Below the pieces are notes generated by a model. That model did no database searches. It saw nothing but the letters and a program-made list of their open reading frames with translations, and was not told where the DNA came from. Shown here in pieces: positions 1 through 8,069 of a stretch of DNA of 33,685 bases. A program made the position numbers and the translations under genes. The stretch comes from Saprospiraceae bacterium (GTDB lineage Bacteria; Bacteroidota; Bacteroidia; Chitinophagales; Saprospiraceae). Numbering within the stretch: position 1 is the first letter of the stretch; each line of letters begins with the position of its first letter. The stretch lies in NCBI GenBank assembly GCA_020848965.1, contig JADLHE010000113.1:1-33685 (forward strand). Direction: 5' to 3'.

Positions 1-1
1 A

Positions 2-178
2 GGGAACCAGGTCTACCTCTTCACAATTATTCAAGATGGGGATACTCTTAGGCTCGCCAAAACCATACTGCCCCGTGATGCTGCTGCCAGTTTAGTAGGC
101 AAAACAGATGGCAGTTTTGACGTGACGGGCTTAAAAACCGAAGATGGCACGAGCCATGATTTCAACTCGAATCGTTAA
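2..178 (+). CDS. C-terminal fragment of a hypothetical protein truncated by the window edge
   Basis: Open frame from base 2 to TAA at 176-178; translates as GNQVYLFTIIQDGDTLRLAKTILPRDAAASLVGKTDGSFDVTGLKTEDGTSHDFNSNR*. Confidence 0.5.
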   Translation, partial: GNQVYLFTIIQDGDTLRLAKTILPRDAAASLVGKTDGSFDVTGLKTEDGTSHDFNSNR

Positions 179-779
179 GTCATTGCACTAACGGCATTTA
201 TTATCAATTGCAGATTTGGGTTTTAGCAGGGTTTTTTACTTCCCTGATAATTAACAAGCACCCTGTGCTTGAAAGCCATGGCCATGTCCCAGCATAAGAC
301 TTTTTTATCCTCACAGGTGAGGGCTTGATATACCACCCACAACACACAACGAGGCACCCCAAAACCACGGCCAGTGAGTGCTTTTAAAATGCACTTATGC
401 AATAACCTGCGTGTACAGGGCCTATTTCCCTATGTGCCCCCCAGCTATCAGGGTATCTGGGGAAAAGGTCAGTTCAAGGGTAATAGCCATAGCTGGCAGT
501 TTGGGCATTTCTAAATAAGCCAATTGTCTTTTCCACGCATGGAGCCTGCGCCACCAAGCCAATATGGCTTGACTTGGCAAAGGGCTGTGCTTATGGTTGA
601 ATGTAAATGCTGAAATATTTAAAGCCTATAAACAAATCCGACGCACGGGTCACACAATAAAAAAAACGACACAACGCATCCAATATTAAGCAAAAAGGAG
701 TAACTCGAAAATCCAGAAAAGAGTAGAGCACGGTAGCCGAAAAGTGTGAAGAGTAGGCAATTATTCAAAATTTATCACA

Positions 780-1685
780 ATGAAAACCATCAATCATTTC
801 TCCCAAAAACGGAGCAACTTTAGAATGCTGGCCATTCTATTAATTGCAACTTCCATTATGGCTATTGGCTGCGACGAAGACTGCTCGGACGGCTTCCATG
901 ACGAAACCTATGGACGGACAGAATGGGCAAGCACCTTAGAAGCCCTGATACCCATGGGCAGCATCCGACTGAATAATTTTAATACTGCGCCAGATGGCAC
1001 GCCCATAGGTGGGGAGTTTTGCAATTATGTAGCCACTGAGGGCTGCGAAAATGAGCAAAACTCAAATTCTGGTGCCTTTTGCGAAGGGGCCGAGTTTCAG
1101 TTCAAGCGTCCGTGCGATTCGTATATTGATTTCGTTATTGGCAGGAGGCAATTCGACCTAAATGTACCCCGAATAGGCCCAGATTCGAGGTACAAAATAT
1201 ACGTCAACGACATCAACTCCACAAGCTTATCTGCTGGTTCCCAAGACCGTTTCCTGCGCTTCAGTGTTGATTTTGAGAGCGATGGCAGGGAAATCAGGGC
1301 CAATTGCTACAATAATTTCTTTTGTTTTGCTGGGGTGCCAGAGTTCGAGTTGGATAACTTGCATATTGATATACTGCTGGGCATAACTGCTATTGACAAT
1401 GCCATCACGTATGACGATGTACAGGTAAATGTGACCGCTGATTTGCAAAATGCAGGACTCTGCCACGATAACGTTTTTGCTGCTTTTTGCGGGGATACCC
1501 ACGAAATTATCTTCTCAAATTTAAGGGACCAAATCATTAATCAAATGAACAACCCAAGCATTAAGGATTTTATCAGCGAATCTATCACCAATTATATCAG
1601 GGCACAGCTTTCCCTGGGAGACAGGGTGATTAACCGAGCCAACATCATTGGCGAGAGTTTATTATTGAATATCGAGTGCCCATGA
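780..1685 (+). CDS. Putative lipoprotein of unknown function
   Basis: 301-aa ORF; N-terminal hydrophobic segment and lipobox-like LLIATSIMAIGC. Confidence 0.75.
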   Translation: MKTINHFSQKRSNFRMLAILLIATSIMAIGCDEDCSDGFHDETYGRTEWASTLEALIPMGSIRLNNFNTAPDGTPIGGEFCNYVATEGCENEQNSNSGAFCEGAEFQFKRPCDSYIDFVIGRRQFDLNVPRIGPDSRYKIYVNDINSTSLSAGSQDRFLRFSVDFESDGREIRANCYNNFFCFAGVPEFELDNLHIDILLGITAIDNAITYDDVQVNVTADLQNAGLCHDNVFAAFCGDTHEIIFSNLRDQIINQMNNPSIKDFISESITNYIRAQLSLGDRVINRANIIGESLLLNIECP

Positions 1686-1728
1686 AGCTAATTCGGTCTT
1701 TATAGGTGGACGCATTTAAAGCTGACAG

Positions 1729-1775
1729 CGCCTCTTTTAGTCAGCAGGGCTTGTCAGTCCCTGCTGACAGAGGCG
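1729..1775. repeat. Strong intergenic inverted repeat (hairpin)
   Basis: CGCCTCT-TTTA-GTCAGCAGGG / CCCTGCTGAC-AGAGGCG, 17 paired bases with a 9-nt loop and a 4-nt bulge. Confidence 0.7.
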
Positions 1776-1888
1776 ACTGCTAAATTGCTCAATCCGAACA
1801 TCATTTTCATTAACTACTAATAATTTAAAGAGCGGAGTAAGCCGAAAATCCGAATTACCAGAGTAGGCAAATCATAAACCTCAAACTT

Positions 1889-3769
1889 ATGGGTTATTTA
1901 ATTAAAGGAAACCTATGTGGATTCCTCTGCGACGACTGTTTTGAACCCCTCTTTGGTTCAAAAGTATTGCTTTACTTGCCTTGGCAAAAAGATGCCATAT
2001 TGCAAACCGCTGTTGCCAACCCGAAAGAGACCTTCCGGCTTGTGGACCCCAAAGAAGCCAAGGGCCGGGAAAAACTCCTGATAGGAACGGCAGACGTGGA
2101 CGAAAAAGGCAACTTTGAATTTGACATTGACGAAAAGTACCGTGGCACCGCCTTCGACATAGATTTTGTTTGTGGCTCCGTGCCCCGCAGGCCACCAGTT
2201 CCGCCACGGAAGATAGAACCGATTCAGTTCCACATTACTACCTTTTTCCCCGAATGGCGAGCCGATGAGATTAAGCAGAATTTCTACTACCACTGGAGAT
2301 ATTGCATATCGGCCAAATGGTGGTGCTATATCCGTGGGCACTACTTCGATGTGTGGACAATCTGTGGTCACATGTACGTTTGCGACACCAAAACGCCCAT
2401 CCCAAACGTGGAAGTTACTGCTTGGGACGCCGATTTCTTCACCGACGACAACCTTGGCTCGGCTATCACCGACGCATCTGGCCACTTCCGCATTGACTAC
2501 AGTTCCGATAAGTTCAAACAAACGTTTTTGTCCCCGGCCATTAACGTTGAAACCGACCCCGGCCTGCCGCTCAGCTTCAAAAGCGGCCCCGACGTCTATT
2601 TCACCTATAAGTACAATGGTGTTTCCATACAAGGCGAAACCGCCGCAAACAGGCGGAACAACGTGGGATACTGCCTATGCGTGAATCTTTGCCTGAAGGA
2701 CATCGTCGTCCCGCCTACAGGTGTTCCAGCTTCCTTTACGAAGATTGGCAAGATTGGCAACCATTTCATCAACGAGGAAATTGCCAGCGGCAACACAAAC
2801 GTGATAGCGCAGTCCACAGGCAAGACGCCGAGCGGTCAGGCTTTTTATGGCGGAATTGCACTGCGTGGCAACCTCGCACAGCAGCTAAACGGCAACCCCT
2901 TGGAGTACAGCTTCGATGTGATTGAAACTTCGGGGCCAGGTACCGCCGCCGATATTGGCACATGGAAGAAACTGCTGGTGGGCGATATGTTCGATGCAGT
3001 CATCGGTACGTTCTTGGGGCTACCCGACCCCATCACTGGCGACATCCCGACAACGGACTACGTGGTAGGCCCGTCGGGCGGTGTGGATGCCAGCGGCTGG
3101 ATTGCAGTGCCACAAGCAAACAATTTCGCTCCCAACATAAATGGCGAACTTTTGAACCTGAATACCGCCAAACTCAACGGGTTTAGCGTAAACATGGCTG
3201 GCCTTGTTCAGGGGCAGTCCACTACTACCAGGGCTGCACTCCAACAGAACAGGTACTTCAAAATCAGGATGGTAAAACGAGAGGCTGGCAATGCTTCCAC
3301 GGAAACAATTGCTGGTGTGTCCAATCCCATCGCCATGTTCAATACCGTGTATGCCAACGTGCCGCAATTCGGCTCATGGACACCGCAAACTTCCAACGAA
3401 TTGGGCGTTGCCTGCATAGACATCCAAGAGATGATAGGCGGCGGTGGCGGTACGGGTTGCAAGCCCATCACAAATGCCATCCACGTCAACTACACAGCCG
3501 CCAACCCGAACATGGGAGCAGTGAGCTTGGTGATGTATGGCCCAGGCGGCCCATACAACCTCGTCAACGCTGCCCCCGTAAGTTCGGTCAGCGAGACCTT
3601 TGGCACGGCAGTCGATTTGGAAACCCAGACCCCTACCCCTACAATAGAGCCTGTCGGCAATTTGAAAAAATGTGCCTACACAATATGGCTTACTGTCGAA
3701 TTGAAACTGACAAACGGTGAATCTCAGCACCCTGGCATTCATGACTGGATGTCGTTCTGTAAGGGATAA
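1889..3769 (+). CDS. Large hypothetical protein with a carboxypeptidase-regulatory/transthyretin-like segment
   Basis: 626-aa ORF; segment TPIPNVEVTAWDADFFTDDNLGSAITDASGHFRIDY resembles CarboxypepD_reg-like folds. Confidence 0.75.
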   Translation: MGYLIKGNLCGFLCDDCFEPLFGSKVLLYLPWQKDAILQTAVANPKETFRLVDPKEAKGREKLLIGTADVDEKGNFEFDIDEKYRGTAFDIDFVCGSVPRRPPVPPRKIEPIQFHITTFFPEWRADEIKQNFYYHWRYCISAKWWCYIRGHYFDVWTICGHMYVCDTKTPIPNVEVTAWDADFFTDDNLGSAITDASGHFRIDYSSDKFKQTFLSPAINVETDPGLPLSFKSGPDVYFTYKYNGVSIQGETAANRRNNVGYCLCVNLCLKDIVVPPTGVPASFTKIGKIGNHFINEEIASGNTNVIAQSTGKTPSGQAFYGGIALRGNLAQQLNGNPLEYSFDVIETSGPGTAADIGTWKKLLVGDMFDAVIGTFLGLPDPITGDIPTTDYVVGPSGGVDASGWIAVPQANNFAPNINGELLNLNTAKLNGFSVNMAGLVQGQSTTTRAALQQNRYFKIRMVKREAGNASTETIAGVSNPIAMFNTVYANVPQFGSWTPQTSNELGVACIDIQEMIGGGGGTGCKPITNAIHVNYTAANPNMGAVSLVMYGPGGPYNLVNAAPVSSVSETFGTAVDLETQTPTPTIEPVGNLKKCAYTIWLTVELKLTNGESQHPGIHDWMSFCKG

Positions 3770-3810
3770 GTTCTGATTGACCCCCTATGCAAGAAACCAA
3801 GTGGATTTTA

Positions 3811-3846
3811 AGCCTGTACCGCATTGAGGGGTACGGGCTTTTTTAT
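3811..3846 (+). terminator. Rho-independent terminator after the 1889-3769 gene
   Basis: AGCCTGTACC-GCATTGAGG-GGTACGGGCT followed by TTTTTT. Confidence 0.8.
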
Positions 3847-3886
3847 TTAATCGAGAATAACCTGCTGAATTATATGTTTAAGCTGT

Positions 3887-4924
3887 TTAGGAAGGCAAGA
3901 ATCCCATTTGTTGAAACAACACCACCTGCCCCCTCCCCCGCACCAAATTATGCTGCGGGTATTTAACCTTATAATAAACATCCCCCACGATATAATCACC
4001 AATAAACCGCACGGCCTGCATCAGCGTGAGCCACGGGCCAGCCAAGGGCAAAGCGTTGCGCTCTGCGGGGGTGAGTATCTCGCCCATTTCGGAGAGGAAA
4101 CCTTCCAATAACGCCTCATAAATCGGTTGCCGGAAATGGATTTTGGTCAAATCGGCTTCGTCCTCGTTGGCGAGGCTGGTGGCTGTGCGCACGAGGTCGC
4201 CAAAGTCGGAGAGAACGATGCCGGGCATGACCGTGTCGAGGTCAATGACGGCCACGGGAGTCGGGTTGGCCTTGTCGGAGGTGGCGGCGAAGAGTAGGTT
4301 GTTCACTTTCGTGTCGTGGTGGATGGCCCGCAGTGGCAGATTGAGGTCGGCCACTTGATGGAAAAGCGATTGGTATTCCAAAATGGCATCCACCTCGGCT
4401 CGGGCCTCGGCGAGGCGCTCCGGGATGGCGTTCTGTACAGCCTGATGGAACTGCTCCAAGCGCCAAAGGCCGTTGTGGAAATCGGGGATAGTCGCCTGCA
4501 ATTGCGAAGCATCCAAGCTGTCCAAAGCCCTTGCGAAAGCACCGAAAGCCTTGGCGGCTGCGTGGGCTTGGCCGGGTGTTTCCACTTGTTCATAGGAGGT
4601 CGTTTTATCGAAAAAAGGAAAAACCCGCCAGTAGTTGCCCGAAGGGTCGCAATGGAGCCAACGGCCATCGAGCGTGAGCCGGGGATTTAATATTTTCAAT
4701 TCATAAGGCTGTTTTTCGAGGTGCTGCGCAACGAGTTGGATATTCTGCATGACGGCCTCCGGCTGCCGGAAGACGTGGTGGTTGAGGCGCTGGAGCAGCC
4801 AAGTTTGCGGCTGGCCGTCCGCCACTATTTCGAGGCGGTAGGTGTCGTTGATATGGCCTGTGCCGAAGAGGACAAGGCTTACAAGCTGCTGATAATCAAA
4901 GAATTGCTGGACGATGGCTTCCAT
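3887..4924 (-). CDS. Phosphotransferase (APH/choline-kinase-like fold; possibly N-acetylhexosamine kinase-like)
   Basis: 345 aa; FGTGHINDTYRLE near the N-terminus, catalytic-loop-like AIHHDTKVNNLLF and VAVIDLDTVMPG. Confidence 0.75.
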   Translation of the reverse strand: MEAIVQQFFDYQQLVSLVLFGTGHINDTYRLEIVADGQPQTWLLQRLNHHVFRQPEAVMQNIQLVAQHLEKQPYELKILNPRLTLDGRWLHCDPSGNYWRVFPFFDKTTSYEQVETPGQAHAAAKAFGAFARALDSLDASQLQATIPDFHNGLWRLEQFHQAVQNAIPERLAEARAEVDAILEYQSLFHQVADLNLPLRAIHHDTKVNNLLFAATSDKANPTPVAVIDLDTVMPGIVLSDFGDLVRTATSLANEDEADLTKIHFRQPIYEALLEGFLSEMGEILTPAERNALPLAGPWLTLMQAVRFIGDYIVGDVYYKVKYPQHNLVRGRGQVVLFQQMGFLPS

Positions 4925-4995
4925 TCTGTGCGGGCGGTTTTTAGGAAAAGCCCGTTTTGCAAAGGTGGGGAAAACTGGCTACTTGGATTCCATTT

Positions 4996-5649
4996 TTATT
5001 CTACCGTTACGTCCAAATCCAAATTGATGGTAATCTCGTCCTTCACCTTGATGGCGCCCATGAGGGCCACGGGCGGCGTCACGCAGAAGTCGGTCATATT
5101 AAGGGTTTTGGTGCCGATGAAACGATATTGGTTGGGGCCAGATTTTTTAGCGGTGATGTTTATCCAATATTCTTTGCTCATGCCATTGAGCGAGATTTTG
5201 GTGAGCGCCTTCATTTTTATCCAATCCTTCAACTCGGTAAGGCGGTTGCATTTGTCCTGTTCCACTTTCTTTAGTTCGATGGTGATATAGGGGTGGTCGT
5301 CGGCATGAAGGGCTTTTTGCAGGTCCTTGTTCATGATTTTATTGCCACAATCGAGCGATTTGATTTTCAACTTTAATGTGGCGAAGCGGAAATGGGTGCT
5401 GAGGCTGCCATCGGCTGGCGGTTCCACGGTGAGCCGTTGGGGTTGAAAGGACTCGTTGCAGCCGCAGGTGAAGCCGTTGACATTGGTCTTACCGTCGAGC
5501 TTAAGCACGCTTTTCGGATTGATGCGGATGGTTTTTTCCATGCTCATTTTCTTAGTGGCCATAGCAATCGGTTGAGCATTGCCTGTCATGGATTGACCCA
5601 TAATGAGGATTAAGCTAAGGAATATGGCCGATTTAGTCAGCATTTTCAT
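4996..5649 (-). CDS. YceI-family protein with signal peptide
   Basis: 217 aa; signal peptide and YceI-like C-terminal part with VTPPVALMGAIKVKDEITINLDLDV. Confidence 0.7.
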   Translation of the reverse strand: MKMLTKSAIFLSLILIMGQSMTGNAQPIAMATKKMSMEKTIRINPKSVLKLDGKTNVNGFTCGCNESFQPQRLTVEPPADGSLSTHFRFATLKLKIKSLDCGNKIMNKDLQKALHADDHPYITIELKKVEQDKCNRLTELKDWIKMKALTKISLNGMSKEYWINITAKKSGPNQYRFIGTKTLNMTDFCVTPPVALMGAIKVKDEITINLDLDVTVE

Positions 5650-5712
5650 TTTGCTTATTTAATTGAGGGGTTAATTGAAGCTATGTGCTTTATCTTTTAA
5701 TATAGCCCGAAT

Positions 5713-5753
5713 AAAAAGCCCCAGTTCCTTTTCGAGGCAACTGGAGCTTTTTT
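5713..5753 (-). terminator. Terminator downstream of the 5785-7176 gene
   Basis: AAAAAGCCCCAGTT...AACTGGAGCTTTTTT inverted repeat with a T-run on the minus strand. Confidence 0.65.
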
Positions 5754-5784
5754 ATCGAGAATCATTTGCTAGAAGGCAGTTGCC

Positions 5785-7176
5785 TTAGAAGCCTACGACT
5801 GCTTCAACCATGATACCGTTGAACTTGCCACCGTTGAAGATGCTGGTGGTTGGGTAGTCCTTGTACTCTTGGTTGATATAGGCCAATTTCGCCAGAATAT
5901 TGTCATTCACGTACCAGCCTGCGCTGAGTTCGTAGCGAGCAATTTTCACTGGGTTGTTCACACCGAAGTTGGCACCAACGGCGGCCAATTCAGCGTTCAC
6001 GGTGTTGTAGCGGCCAGCGAGGTAGAAGTTTTCTTCTTTGCCAAAGCGGTACATCACGTCGGCAGCGTACTGCATGATAACCCGGTCTGGGCCAAGTTTG
6101 GTGGCATCCTTTGGGTCTTTCTCTTTCGAGCCACGGCCAGTTGCCCGCTCAACGGTTGCGAAAACTTCCAAGCCTTTGTATTTCAAGAATGCGTTGCCCA
6201 TGAGGGAGAAAACTTTGTCGCCGAAGCCTGGGCGCAGCCTGCCAGAGTAGTAGTTGGCATCGGTTGTGGCCTTGGTGTTTTCCATGACGAGGTAGTACCT
6301 GGAGCCTGCACGGTCGCCACCGTAGATATTGTTCGACCTTGAGCTGGCAGTGTAGTAGGTAGAGCCAGTTACACGTACCCGAAGGTCGTCGTCCACTTGC
6401 TTGTCAATGCCGAGTTTGCCAACGAATGCTGGTGCTTTTTTCGAACTATTGTCCACGTCCACGCCCTGAACCGGGTCTGGAAGTTTCACAACGTCGCCTT
6501 TGATTTCACCGCTGGTAATAGCACCCACTGCCAAGAACCCATTCCTTTGGAAAATCAATTCACCACCGATTTCCGTGTTGAAGGCATCCAAAATCAAGTT
6601 CTCAATATAAGGGTTGTAAAGCGCTGCACCGTTGTCGCTGCGGCGGAAGTGGGCGTCGCCGTAGTTCACCTCGTAGTGGCCAACCTTGATGGTCAGGTTT
6701 TCCATCAATTTATCAACGCCTGGGCTGTTGAAGAACGGCAACTTGTCGAATTGGATATAGCCGCCTTTTACCCATGACTCTTGGTGGTGGCGGGCAGACA
6801 GGTAAGAAACCATGTTGATGCGGATGCCATCGGCCAATTGTGCGTCAATGTTCAAGTTTGCAGTAGCAAGGTTAAAACCATTGCCAAGGTCAATCAACTT
6901 ATTGGCGTTGGTGGTGTCGGTAGCACTGACGGGCACATAAACCGCCGTGTTCTCGTGTTTGAGCGACTGGAATTGCTGGGCAAAATTGCCACCAATCCGC
7001 ACCTTGAACTCCTTCGGTGCGCCGTTGTCTGTTTTCGGTGTTTCAAACATATTGGCACCACGCCTGTCATAAGGGCGATAGTATTGGATGTCATTTTGGC
7101 TCCAGCCAAACATTGGGAGCAGGAACAGGGCTACAAACAGGCCCGACAGTTTCATGTTGAAAAGTGAGTTTTTCAT
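5785..7176 (-). CDS. Outer-membrane beta-barrel/porin-like protein
   Basis: 463 aa; signal peptide, alternating amphipathic strands, C-terminal strand ending in F (GIMVEAVVGF). Confidence 0.7.
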   Translation of the reverse strand: MKNSLFNMKLSGLFVALFLLPMFGWSQNDIQYYRPYDRRGANMFETPKTDNGAPKEFKVRIGGNFAQQFQSLKHENTAVYVPVSATDTTNANKLIDLGNGFNLATANLNIDAQLADGIRINMVSYLSARHHQESWVKGGYIQFDKLPFFNSPGVDKLMENLTIKVGHYEVNYGDAHFRRSDNGAALYNPYIENLILDAFNTEIGGELIFQRNGFLAVGAITSGEIKGDVVKLPDPVQGVDVDNSSKKAPAFVGKLGIDKQVDDDLRVRVTGSTYYTASSRSNNIYGGDRAGSRYYLVMENTKATTDANYYSGRLRPGFGDKVFSLMGNAFLKYKGLEVFATVERATGRGSKEKDPKDATKLGPDRVIMQYAADVMYRFGKEENFYLAGRYNTVNAELAAVGANFGVNNPVKIARYELSAGWYVNDNILAKLAYINQEYKDYPTTSIFNGGKFNGIMVEAVVGF

Positions 7177-7250
7177 GATGAGTTGTATTAAAAGTGAAAG
7201 GATATGGTAGAGGATTGTATTGGCCAGTAGGGCTGGTCTGCAATCGCTGT

Positions 7251-7829
7251 TTATTTCACGCTTGTGCTTGCGAAAGTTGCGTCGAACGTGATGGTCACGT
7301 TGTCGTCAGTCTTCAAAGTGCCGAGGAACAGCACTGGAGGTGTCACGTTGTATTCGGTCATTTTCACCTTCTTGGTTCCCTTAAAGGTGACCTGGCCACC
7401 GTTCACGGTAGCAGCTACCGTCATGTTGATGGTCTTTGTAGTGCCCGCAATCGTCAGTTTGCCCTCTGTCTCAAGAGTGTAGGTCCCACCCTTGGGGCTG
7501 ATGTACGTCACCTTGGTCAGGTTGTAGGTCATGGTCGGGTTGGCCTTTGCCTTCAGTTCCTTCATCATGTTCTTGTCCATCGTTTCGCCGTGGTTGCTTT
7601 TGATGGAATTCGTTGTCATGGTGATGTTGAGGGCATTGATGCCGCTGAGGGCATTGTTCGTGAACACCATTTGCCCGCTGCCGCTAACTTTCGTCACGTC
7701 GGCGGTCCAATCGTGGAGGGTAGATGTGCCGGACATTCTGATGGAGCTTTTCGAAAGCTTGTACTCCGTTTGGGAGAAAAGGCTGAAGCCGGCTATCAGC
7801 AATGCGAAGAGGATGATTGACTTTTTCAT
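7251..7829 (-). CDS. YceI-family protein
   Basis: 192 aa; signal peptide, IRMSGTSTLHDWTADVTKVSG, VTPPVLFLGTLKTDDNVTITFDATF. Confidence 0.85.
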   Translation of the reverse strand: MKKSIILFALLIAGFSLFSQTEYKLSKSSIRMSGTSTLHDWTADVTKVSGSGQMVFTNNALSGINALNITMTTNSIKSNHGETMDKNMMKELKAKANPTMTYNLTKVTYISPKGGTYTLETEGKLTIAGTTKTINMTVAATVNGGQVTFKGTKKVKMTEYNVTPPVLFLGTLKTDDNVTITFDATFASTSVK

Positions 7830-8069
7830 ATCTCAGTGATTTTAGTTACACTGCAAATATGAATGCCTGCGCAGAGGGTGCTGAATGAGCAAAATCAGAG
7901 GGGGCAGTGAGAATAATCAGCCGAGTGAACAAAACGCAGTAAACACTATTATTTCGCCACCAATCTATTTTATTGTACAATATTTTAATTCAAACCGCCC
8001 TTCTTAAACGAATCAAGTTTTTATTCCGAAAGTCAAAATTGGGGGTTTGCGAGCAAAAGCTCGTGCCCA

